This document shows, piece after piece, positions 57,352-64,000 of a stretch of 64,000 nucleotides of DNA (position 1 is its first letter; every line of letters starts with the position of its first letter). This stretch comes from Bacteroidaceae bacterium. Its GTDB lineage: Bacteria > Bacteroidota > Bacteroidia > Bacteroidales > Bacteroidaceae. The notes under the pieces are model-generated. The model was not told where the DNA came from. It searched no databases and worked only from the letters and a program-made list of their open reading frames with translations. The stretch covers positions 1 to 64,000 of the forward strand of contig JAFZZI010000005.1 in the NCBI GenBank assembly GCA_017615835.1, given 5' to 3'. Made by a program: the position numbers and the translations under genes.

Positions 57352-58122
57352 ATGGTAATCATGTTAACATCGCGCTGCCACATGGGCTGCAAGCACTGCA
57401 TGCAGGATTCCACGGCTCAGGGGCGACACATGACAAGAGAGACGTTTGACAGGGTGCTGGCGTTCGTCAGGGAGGCTGAGGCGTGGCTGGTAAGCGTCAC
57501 GGGTGGCGAGCCTACGGAGCACCCTGAGTGGTATGCGTGGACGAAAGAACTGTTGCGTATAGGTAGCGTCAAGGTGCTGGTTATCGTGACTAACGGCACT
57601 TGGATCGAGGACAAGGAACAACGTATCAGAATGGCGAGGCTGTTGCACGAGACCAAAGGCCGGGTGATAGTGCAGGTATACTCAAACCCTCTCTATTATC
57701 CCAAACATGAGTGGACAGTGGAGCATGAGCAACAGTTCCGCTCGATAGGCATCTCGCCCAACTTTACCGACCCAATCTTCATGCAGGATCTAGGTCGCGC
57801 CCGTAGTAACTGCCGCGAGGAGACGGAGGCAAGCAGCTGTGTGCCATCGTGTATAAACAGCCACCTGCTTGCAGTGCAGGCGCACTCGATGCATCAGTTT
57901 CTCCTGATGGCGGGTCAGGCGGCGAAGTTTTGCCGACCACTGATAGATCCCGACGGGGCGATACACATGTCGGAGTCATGGCTCTGTCCTGCGGTAGCCA
58001 ACATTAGCGACGGCTGCGATGAGGCGTTCCGTAAGATGCGCCAGTCAAGGCCGTGCCGTGGATGCCGGTTGTATCGGAACTTCGAGCGGCTGCATCCGGC
58101 AGAGATGAAGTTCCTGGGGTGA
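57352..58122 (+). CDS. Radical SAM protein
   Basis: 256 aa from ATG 57352. CHMGCKHC (Cys9, Cys13, Cys16) is the CxxxCxxC site for the 4Fe-4S cluster that cleaves SAM; VTGGEPTEHPEW is the GGE motif; VIVTNGTW follows. A C-terminal Cys group (CPAVANISDGC..., CRGCRLY) recalls SPASM/twitch-type accessory clusters. In a modification-rich region it may act on DNA, RNA or a small peptide; no obvious peptide substrate is seen beside it. Confidence 0.85.
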   Translation: MVIMLTSRCHMGCKHCMQDSTAQGRHMTRETFDRVLAFVREAEAWLVSVTGGEPTEHPEWYAWTKELLRIGSVKVLVIVTNGTWIEDKEQRIRMARLLHETKGRVIVQVYSNPLYYPKHEWTVEHEQQFRSIGISPNFTDPIFMQDLGRARSNCREETEASSCVPSCINSHLLAVQAHSMHQFLLMAGQAAKFCRPLIDPDGAIHMSESWLCPAVANISDGCDEAFRKMRQSRPCRGCRLYRNFERLHPAEMKFLG

Positions 58123-58137
58123 AAATTAACGGATAAA

Positions 58138-58506
58138 ATGATTGAGAGTATGCAGACACTACAGATTATATTAACGCTAGCCGCCATTGCAGCTTACATG
58201 GCGATGGGATTCCTAGCCGCCTTTGCTTTTGTTCGCCTGAAGCGGCAGGAAAAATGGATTCGCGACATCCATCATGATACACACCAGGCGCTGATGCTGA
58301 CCTTGGGCATACATATGAGACGCAATTTTGACGACCTGAAGGAAATGCAACGCACCTTGCAACGCTTCGTGGCAGATGAGCGATACGAGAGAGCAAAGGA
58401 ATTGAAGACCATTATCGCCCGTCGCGAAGCCGAGATAGAGCACGAGATACAGAATATAAAAGAAATCTATGGCGACGCAGTGGACATAAAAAAAGTTGAA
58501 ATATGA
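58138..58506 (+). CDS. Membrane-anchored helical protein with UVR-like motif (122 aa)
   Basis: One transmembrane helix (LQIILTLAAIAAYMAMGFLAAFAFV), then a helical cytoplasmic part ending in DERYERAKELKTIIARREAEIEHEI, similar to the UVR helical hairpin. It overlaps the methyltransferase start by 4 nt (ATGA). Confidence 0.6.
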   Translation: MIESMQTLQIILTLAAIAAYMAMGFLAAFAFVRLKRQEKWIRDIHHDTHQALMLTLGIHMRRNFDDLKEMQRTLQRFVADERYERAKELKTIIARREAEIEHEIQNIKEIYGDAVDIKKVEI

Positions 58507-59456
58507 TTCAGTTCGACAAGATATACAATGAGGACTGCCTCGAAGGCATGAAGCGGATTGGTGACTGCACGATAGATTGCGTGGTCACGTCGCCGCCATA
58601 TTATGCACTGCGTGACTATGGTGTAGATGGGCAGATTGGACTGGAAACATCACCCGAGGAATATATTGACCGGCTGACTGATGTGTTTGCTGAGGTGCTG
58701 CGCGTGATGAAACCGGAGGGAACATGCTGGGTGGTCATCGGAGACAGTTACGCCGGTAGCAATAAGGGCTCTGCAAACTATCCCGAGAATGCGAAGTTAT
58801 GGCTACAGGGGACAAACAAGGGGACGTTGTCTAAACGCACCTCATTTAAGATGAAAACCACCGCAAAAGACCGTGACCTCATTGGCATCCCCTGGATGCT
58901 GGCCTTTGCTCTGCGGCGCATTGGATTCTATCTGCGCCAAGATATCATTTGGCACAAACCTAACCCTATGCCTGAGAGTGTGACAAACCGTTGTACCAGA
59001 TCTCATGAATATATCTTCTTGCTCACCAAGTCGGCTCGCTATTACTTTAACAAGGAGGCCCTGCGCGAACCGGCAAACACGGGACTGAGGAAGCATGAGT
59101 ACAATCATCGCAAAGTGAAGTTCATTGTACCGGGTCATCGCCAGGAGCAGTTTCGTGGTGGCAACGTCAGCGATGGCTTCCGCAACAAGCGCGACGTGTG
59201 GTCTGTCTGCGTCAAGCCGGGCTACGAAGGTCATCACGCCACGTTTCCCGTCGATATTCCCTACCAGTGCATATTGCTTGGCTGTCCTGTGGGGGGGGTA
59301 GTTCTGGATCCTTTTATAGGCAGTGGAACAACGGCCGTTGTGGCACATCGCACGCATTGTCACTACATTGGCTTTGAACTGAACCGCGAATACTTTGAGA
59401 TAGCACAGAAGCGCATTAGCGAAGAACTGGCTCAACCGACATTTTTATTCAAATAA
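58503..59456 (+). CDS. Beta-class DNA methyltransferase (N4-cytosine or N6-adenine)
   Basis: 317 aa. Motif IV VTSPPYYALRDYG at about residue 27 comes before SAM motif I DPFIGSGTTAVVAHR at about 272, the beta-class order of the N6_N4_Mtase family. SPPY favours N4-cytosine or N6-adenine activity but does not decide between them. Target-recognition region lies between. No restriction endonuclease is adjacent, so it is a solitary methyltransferase, probably protective. Confidence 0.9.
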   Translation: MIQFDKIYNEDCLEGMKRIGDCTIDCVVTSPPYYALRDYGVDGQIGLETSPEEYIDRLTDVFAEVLRVMKPEGTCWVVIGDSYAGSNKGSANYPENAKLWLQGTNKGTLSKRTSFKMKTTAKDRDLIGIPWMLAFALRRIGFYLRQDIIWHKPNPMPESVTNRCTRSHEYIFLLTKSARYYFNKEALREPANTGLRKHEYNHRKVKFIVPGHRQEQFRGGNVSDGFRNKRDVWSVCVKPGYEGHHATFPVDIPYQCILLGCPVGGVVLDPFIGSGTTAVVAHRTHCHYIGFELNREYFEIAQKRISEELAQPTFLFK

Positions 59457-59470
59457 AAAACAAACAGAAC

Positions 59471-60181
59471 ATGAGATTGAAACATATTACATTTACTGGA
59501 ATTGACGCAAGGACAGATATCAAGGCTTTGCAGGAAATTCAGCATCAATATCCGATAGCAGAGTTTGGAGTACTGACCAGTTATCATTGGTACGAAAACG
59601 GCAATCGCTACCTTGATCCTCAACTATTATACAACCTTCAAGGATGTAAACTGAATCTCGCACTCCATGTATGCGGTTCTGCTGCTCATGATGCCGCGGT
59701 GGGACTTTGGAACAAGGTTAGAAAACACACATTGGATTACTTGTGGCTTTTCGACCGTGTTCAGCTTAATATAGCCAATCGCACGGATAATCCGTATCGT
59801 CTGGCGAGTTCATGCAACCTTAAAACGGAGATGATTATTCAGCAGCATCCCGATGATACAGCCATCTATGAAAACAGTAAGTGGATGAACTCTGATGGAG
59901 CCAGTGTCAGCATGTTGTTAGACGCAAGCGGCGGTCTGGGTATTGATACACCCCTAGTTCTTTATCCTTCTAAAGGTAAGATTGGTTATGCGGGCGGTAT
60001 CAATGAGAATAATGTTGCTGCCAAGTTGGAATATCTTCTGTCCAATGTTCATACTGGTAGTTTCTGGATTGACATGGAAAGTGGTGTGCGTACTGACGAT
60101 TGGTTTGATATCGGTAAAGTGAAGCATGTGCTTGCTATCTGTGACGAAGTGATAAGAGACTTACACATGGAGGCTGAATGA
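59471..60181 (+). CDS. TIM-barrel protein resembling phosphoribosylanthranilate isomerase
   Basis: 236 aa. KHITFTGIDARTDIKALQEIQHQYPIAEFGVLTS, NLALHVCGSAA, then GYAGGINENNVAAKLEYLL and FWIDMESGVR follow the strand-turn pattern of TrpF-like beta/alpha barrels (the last gives a phosphate-binding GG and an acidic strand). Tryptophan synthesis is unlikely on a phage; a nucleotide-linked role is guessed. It overlaps the next small gene by 4 nt. Confidence 0.6.
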   Translation: MRLKHITFTGIDARTDIKALQEIQHQYPIAEFGVLTSYHWYENGNRYLDPQLLYNLQGCKLNLALHVCGSAAHDAAVGLWNKVRKHTLDYLWLFDRVQLNIANRTDNPYRLASSCNLKTEMIIQQHPDDTAIYENSKWMNSDGASVSMLLDASGGLGIDTPLVLYPSKGKIGYAGGINENNVAAKLEYLLSNVHTGSFWIDMESGVRTDDWFDIGKVKHVLAICDEVIRDLHMEAE

Positions 60182-60315
60182 GTATGATCTTACACAGATT
60201 CATGTCAAACCGCGAGTATAATGCGTTGTTGGCTGGCAAGAAGCTAGTGAACACCGCCAACCATGGGGCGCGCGGAGAGCAGACGCAGAAAGAATTGCAA
60301 GTAGTATGGATATAA
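60178..60315 (+). CDS. Short phage protein, possibly truncated (45 aa)
   Basis: ATG 60178 overlaps the previous stop. LHRFMSNREYNALLAGKKLVNTANHGARGEQTQKE recalls the start of longer phage proteins with 'RFMS..EY..LL.G..L.N...H...G', so this may be an N-terminal remnant. It overlaps the Dam gene by 10 nt in another frame. Confidence 0.45.
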   Translation: MSMILHRFMSNREYNALLAGKKLVNTANHGARGEQTQKELQVVWI

Positions 60316-60806
60316 GACAGCAGAAAAATCCTTTGGCATCGAGAGATGACTGGTACACGCCTCGTTGGGTGATAGATACACTAGGTCCGTTTGACTTGGA
60401 TCCGTGCGCTGCACCTGCAGATGTCCGCCCGTTTCAGACTGCTCCTACGATGTGGACGGAAAAAGATGACGGATTGAACCGCCAGTGGAATGGTGTGGTC
60501 TGGATGAACCCTCCATACAGCAGGGTGCTGCTGCGTCAGTTCTGTGAGAAGATGGCTAGGCATAACAACGGCATTGCTCTGCTCATCAATCGTCAAGACA
60601 ACGTGCTCTGGCAAGAAGTCATCTTCCCCACCGCCATGTCAATGATTTTTATGCGTCACCGTGTGCGTTTTATTCGTCCTGACGGCACAACCGGCAATCC
60701 GTTCTTTGGTTCATGTCTCGTAGCATGGGGTTATAAATGCGACCGCCGCTTGCGACAGTCGGGTATCGAAGGAAAGTATGTAGCTCTTAATGTAGGCCAA
60801 TTTTAA
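60306..60806 (+). CDS. Phage Dam-type N6-adenine methyltransferase
   Basis: 166 aa. DWYTPRWVIDTLGPFDLDPCAA and VVWMNPPYSRVLLRQFCEKM are the signature of the small phage DNA N-6-adenine-methyltransferase family (Dam, PF05869-type): the catalytic NPPY is intact. Full family length. It would methylate GATC-like or broader sites to block host restriction. Confidence 0.9.
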   Translation: MDIRQQKNPLASRDDWYTPRWVIDTLGPFDLDPCAAPADVRPFQTAPTMWTEKDDGLNRQWNGVVWMNPPYSRVLLRQFCEKMARHNNGIALLINRQDNVLWQEVIFPTAMSMIFMRHRVRFIRPDGTTGNPFFGSCLVAWGYKCDRRLRQSGIEGKYVALNVGQF

Positions 60807-60809
60807 GTT

Positions 60810-61445
60810 ATGATGAAACTGTTTAAGCATATTCTCGACTTCTTCAACATACACCCTGATAAAAATCAGCGGTGGACGCTCTCTACATTGTTCATTGTCG
60901 GACTGCTCTATACCTATGTGCAGCCAGCCATCACAAAGGCGTGGGTCACGGACCTGCCTGCCGAGTGGATTGCCTTTCAGTCGCTCGTCTATAGTGTTGT
61001 CGGCCTGTTTATCGGCATGATATGGAAGGGTGTGGTGCGCCGCTGGGCCATCCGCTGGTTTGCGGTGCTCTGCATTATCGAATCGGCGGCCGGCTTTATC
61101 GTCGGTATGTGGCTTGCGTTTGTCAGTTATAACGTCTGGGTTCTGGCTATAGCCTGCCTACTCTACGGCACACTTGTGTCAGAGTTTATCAGTAAGTGTC
61201 TGATGACCTTCCGTCCGAAGTTATGGAATGAGAAGGAACGTGAGATTTACGACAACAATAATGACGTGGTGTGTGGCATCTACTGTATTGCCGGCTACGC
61301 TTGTTCGCTACTGTTCATGCCTTCGCTTAAGACCGCCATGTTCGTGTGGGGGCTGACGTGTGCCTTGGATAATATCGGCTGGCTCGTGGTGTACCACAAG
61401 AATCACGACAAGTTCCGAGAGATTGAGAGTGAAATAACAAAATAG
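60810..61445 (+). CDS. Integral membrane protein (211 aa)
   Basis: About five to six hydrophobic helices (TLFIVGLLYTYVQPAI; LVYSVVGLFIGMIW; WFAVLCIIESAAGFIVGMWLAF; VWVLAIACLLYG; CIAGYACSLLFM; FVWGLTCALDNIGWLVVY), with loop NEKEREIYDNNNDVVCG. It looks like half of an MFS-type transporter. Role in phage biology unknown. Confidence 0.75.
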   Translation: MMKLFKHILDFFNIHPDKNQRWTLSTLFIVGLLYTYVQPAITKAWVTDLPAEWIAFQSLVYSVVGLFIGMIWKGVVRRWAIRWFAVLCIIESAAGFIVGMWLAFVSYNVWVLAIACLLYGTLVSEFISKCLMTFRPKLWNEKEREIYDNNNDVVCGIYCIAGYACSLLFMPSLKTAMFVWGLTCALDNIGWLVVYHKNHDKFREIESEITK

Positions 61446-61450
61446 ACATA

Positions 61451-61885
61451 ATGAAGACGATTTACATCAGCGGTCCAATTACAGACCCGGCAACTGGCAA
61501 GCCAAGAGGTGGCTGGCAAAAAGACTTCCTTAATGCAGAAGCAAAGCTGCGCAGTATGGGTTTCCGTGTATTAAATCCTGTGGATATTGCGCAAGAGGTG
61601 GAGGATGTATTCAAGTGGCCCTTCAATCCTCCTACCCGCGTCGATTATATCATGGCCTGTCTGTGGCGTATGCATATGGCGCACGATGAAGATCGTCTGC
61701 ACGGCGTTTATGTCATCGGTACCATAGATGAGTGTCTGGCATCCTGCGGCGTGCGTATGGAACTGTTGCTAGCCAACCTGTTACTTGTGCCGATTTATGC
61801 GGAAAGCCGAGGGAATTATCGAGTGGATGCTCTTCTTACTGCACAACTTGGAACTGAAAACATTGAAGAACTTCTAAAAGAATAA
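61451..61885 (+). CDS. DUF4406 nucleoside 2-deoxyribosyltransferase-like protein
   Basis: 144 aa. TIYISGPITDPATGKPRGGWQKDFLNAEAKLRSMGFRVLNPVDIAQ is the N-terminal pattern of DUF4406 / nucleoside 2-deoxyribosyltransferase-like phage proteins; the C-terminal MELLLANLLLVPIY fits the end of the Rossmann-like fold. It may act on nucleotides. Confidence 0.8.
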   Translation: MKTIYISGPITDPATGKPRGGWQKDFLNAEAKLRSMGFRVLNPVDIAQEVEDVFKWPFNPPTRVDYIMACLWRMHMAHDEDRLHGVYVIGTIDECLASCGVRMELLLANLLLVPIYAESRGNYRVDALLTAQLGTENIEELLKE

Positions 61886-61894
61886 AGGCAACTT

Positions 61895-62365
61895 ATGTAC
61901 AGTGAAGAACAATATATCGACAACGGTGAGGCCATGCGCCACAACCAATTGGTAGAACAGGCACGTCAGGCGGAGCATCTGCGCCGCAGTGCCGAGTCAC
62001 CTGCCTACAAGCGGGTATATGAACGCTGTCTGAGTATGAAGACTACGATGCAGCGTGAGCAGTTGAAGGTGTTCGATGCCATGCAGCAGGCCATACAACA
62101 ACAGGCGGCCAGTAATGTGATGAAGCATTGCGACCCGCAGTCCGTTCGCATCGGACCATCGGAGTCACTTCTTCCGCTACCTTCGGAGTTGAACCAGCTC
62201 ACAGAGCCAGGCGGCGCTCTCGGTATCCTCGTCTTTGGTGTCCTGTTTATGACTGAAGAGCAAAGGGCTCAAATCCACGATAATGTCAAGGCTATTGAGG
62301 AGATGTGTCAGGTGAACAAAGAATACGACCGTCAGTTGATCCGTAAGAGCTGTTTTGAATGGTAG
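61895..62365 (+). CDS. Hypothetical helical protein (156 aa)
   Basis: Gln/Glu-rich helices (HNQLVEQARQAEHLRRSAES, MQREQLKVFDAMQQAIQQQAAS), then ELNQLTEPGGALGILVFGVLFMTEEQRAQI with a hydrophobic turn. No family recognised. Confidence 0.55.
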   Translation: MYSEEQYIDNGEAMRHNQLVEQARQAEHLRRSAESPAYKRVYERCLSMKTTMQREQLKVFDAMQQAIQQQAASNVMKHCDPQSVRIGPSESLLPLPSELNQLTEPGGALGILVFGVLFMTEEQRAQIHDNVKAIEEMCQVNKEYDRQLIRKSCFEW

Positions 62366-62410
62366 CAACAAGAATATATTTTATTTTTCACAATTAAACA
62401 AGAAACGATT

Positions 62411-62785
62411 ATGGAATTGGTAAGAGCAAAAATCAAGAAGACCGGAGAGACCGTAGTGATGGAAAAGGTCTTAAAAAACGAAGAGACAGCGTATTTCAGT
62501 ACCGGAAGAATGTTTGGAGCTGACGAGGTGGAGATTCTGGAGGATCCTCTCAAATCACAGCGTCAGCCTGACCCGTTGGAGCAACTGCCGCAGGAGATGA
62601 TGCAGATGGTAACCGGGGTTGTAAATGACTTTATTGACCGCTCAGACGCAATGTACTGGCAGCGTCAGCGTGTAGAGATTACAAAGGTGCTGATAAATAA
62701 ACTTGACCTGGTAACACAAGATCCGATTGCCATCTGCAACCTTGCCGACCAGTATATTCGGATGCTAAAGAACTATAAACAATAA
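62411..62785 (+). CDS. Hypothetical protein (124 aa)
   Basis: N-terminal small beta barrel-like part (MELVRAKIKKTGETVVMEKVLKNEETAYFSTGRMFGADEVEIL) as in several phage accessory proteins, then a helical C-terminal part (VTGVVNDFIDRSDAMYWQRQRVEITKVLINKLDLV). Function unknown. Confidence 0.6.
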   Translation: MELVRAKIKKTGETVVMEKVLKNEETAYFSTGRMFGADEVEILEDPLKSQRQPDPLEQLPQEMMQMVTGVVNDFIDRSDAMYWQRQRVEITKVLINKLDLVTQDPIAICNLADQYIRMLKNYKQ

Positions 62786-62795
62786 AAGATTGTCT

Positions 62796-62918
62796 ATGGA
62801 GTCAATCGACAAGTTGGCCGAATTTCACAAAAAGGTTGCTCAGGCCGGAGCGTCGGCTGATGAACTTACGAGGGGTGTTAATAAACTCGGTGAGATTGTG
62901 AGAGATGTCAACAAATGA
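62796..62918 (+). CDS. Hypothetical small helical protein (40 aa)
   Basis: ATG 62796 to TGA 62918. One amphipathic helix (ESIDKLAEFHKKVAQAGASADELTRGVNKLGEIVRDVN). Fits tightly between two genes; weak evidence of function. Confidence 0.45.
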   Translation: MESIDKLAEFHKKVAQAGASADELTRGVNKLGEIVRDVNK

Positions 62919-62938
62919 TTATAAAAATTGAAATAAAA

Positions 62939-64000
62939 ATGCAAGACGACATAAACCTCCTATATATTGATCTGTTCTGTGGGGCAGGCGGTACGTCATC
63001 GGGCGTGGAGTATGCCCGCGTAGAGGGTGGAAAATGCGCCGAGGTGGTGGCCTGCGTCAACCATGACAAGAACGCCATTCTCTCACACATGGCTAACCAC
63101 CCGCATACGCTACACTTCACCGAGGATATCCGTACACTGGAGTTATCGCCGATGGTGGCAAGGCTACAGGAGAGAAAGGCAGAGTATCCGCAGGCAAAGG
63201 TGGTGCTATGGGCGAGTTTGGAATGCACAAACTTCTCGAAAGCGAAAGGTGGACAGCCGCGCGATGCCGACAGCCGGACGCTGGCCGAACACCTGTTCCG
63301 ATACATCGAGGCGCTGCAGCCCGACTACATCCAGATTGAGAACGTGGAGGAGTTCATGTGCTGGGGCGAACTCGACGAGCACGGTAAGCCTATCAGCAAG
63401 CGCCGCGGCACCGACTACATGCGCTGGGTGATGAACGTATGCGACTACGGCTACGATTTCGGATGGCGCATACTGAACGCTGCCGACTTCGGGGCGTACA
63501 CCAGCCGCAAGCGCTACTTCGGGCAGTTTGCGCGGACGGGACTGCCGATAGCCTTTCCCGAACAGACCTACGCCAAGAACGGTGACGAGGGCGGCATGTT
63601 CAAGATGTACAAGAAGTGGAGAGCCGTGCGCGATGTGCTCGACTTGAACGACGACGGTGAGAGCATTTTTACACGACGCAAGCCGCTGTGCGAGAAGACG
63701 CTGGAGCGTATCTATGCAGGGCTGGTGAAGTTTGTAGCTGGAGGCAAGAAGCAACACGAGGAATATTTGATACGCTACAACAGCGTCAGGGCGCAGGACA
63801 CGGTGAAGTCGCTTGATGAGCCGTGCGGCGTGGTGACGACGGAAAACCGATTCGCCAAGGTGAAGTGCCAGTTCCTCTCGAAGCAGTTCAGCGGCGACCC
63901 GGCGGGCAAAAACATTGACATCAACCAGCCCGCCGGTACCATCACCTGCAAGGACCATCACGCCTTCGTAACCGCCTACTACGGCAACGGATTCAACACG
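62939..64000 (+). CDS. C5-cytosine DNA methyltransferase (3' end outside window)
   Basis: ATG 62939, open to the end of the window (354 residues seen). Motif I YIDLFCGAGGTSSGVEYA; motif IV has LECTNFSKAKGG, where the catalytic Cys is kept but the usual Pro before it is Glu; motif VI IENVEEF; motif VIII-like TSRKRYFG. The start lies just after the 40-aa gene. A solitary methyltransferase probably protecting DNA; the target is unknown. Confidence 0.88.
   Translation, partial: MQDDINLLYIDLFCGAGGTSSGVEYARVEGGKCAEVVACVNHDKNAILSHMANHPHTLHFTEDIRTLELSPMVARLQERKAEYPQAKVVLWASLECTNFSKAKGGQPRDADSRTLAEHLFRYIEALQPDYIQIENVEEFMCWGELDEHGKPISKRRGTDYMRWVMNVCDYGYDFGWRILNAADFGAYTSRKRYFGQFARTGLPIAFPEQTYAKNGDEGGMFKMYKKWRAVRDVLDLNDDGESIFTRRKPLCEKTLERIYAGLVKFVAGGKKQHEEYLIRYNSVRAQDTVKSLDEPCGVVTTENRFAKVKCQFLSKQFSGDPAGKNIDINQPAGTITCKDHHAFVTAYYGNGFNT

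Noticed and set aside
1..64000. Alternative genetic code (stop codon reassignment as in Lak-type phages)
   Set aside because: Long genes end cleanly at TAA, TAG and TGA and all recognised families are intact under the standard code.

Overview
The window looks like part of a large phage-plasmid (a phage kept as an autonomous replicon) of a Bacteroidota host, probably a gut or rumen Bacteroidales such as Prevotella/Bacteroides. The reasons are: promoters of the Bacteroidota type (TTTG, about 20 bp, TAnnTTTG); start codons with almost no Shine-Dalgarno; gene families typical of Bacteroidales mobile elements (PcfJ/PcfK-like, ArdC, a lone MutS domain I, YopX, DUF4406, DUF6527, VVA0879-like); and a terminase/portal/endolysin block next to a plasmid-type ParA/iteron/Rep_3 replicon. 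The standard genetic code fits.

Layout. 1-615: end of a DnaB-type helicase. 686-8570 (minus strand): packaging and lysis block (portal, TerL, probable TerS, amidase endolysin, five unknown genes) served by two copies of an unusual promoter; a third copy lies at 15.34 kb before a u-spanin-like lysis gene. 8.7-13.9 kb (plus): partition (ParA, a probable ribbon-helix-helix partner, AT-rich repeats), two opposed iteron arrays around an AT-rich core, Rep_3 initiator, and a DnaA_N-AAA+ loader. 14.5-18.8 kb: AT-rich spacer, spanin, HU-like protein, DUF6527 and a regulator. 18.9-23.0 kb: a very unusual segment packed with short perfect hairpins inside and between genes, with a G-rich 23-bp degenerate repeat and two tRNA-like T-arms.

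23.1-37.9 kb: small accessory genes, then MutS-I, PcfK/PcfJ, ArdC and a reverse transcriptase. The RT is followed at once by a strongly folded non-coding segment; about 1.1 kb further on lies a roughly 1-kb array of long multi-tier hairpins. 38-43 kb: a 1673-aa methyltransferase-helicase fusion. 43-47.6 kb: small genes and a divergent cI/cro-like switch. 47.7-51.1 kb: primase-helicase. 51.1-64.0 kb: a modification-rich accessory region (PP-loop/PAPS-reductase-like protein, radical SAM protein, N4/N6 MTase, phage Dam, C5 MTase cut by the window end).

How it fits together (inference). The Par/Rep module maintains the element as a low-copy plasmid. The divergent HTH pair at 46.6 kb probably controls the switch to lytic growth. 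The shared CCCTTG-N20-TATnTTGC promoter probably drives packaging and lysis genes together. ArdC, the methyltransferases and the PP-loop protein probably protect the DNA from host restriction. The two most promising leads for something undescribed are the reverse transcriptase with its neighbouring structured RNAs (29.7-34.5 kb) and the hairpin-saturated island (18.9-22.3 kb).
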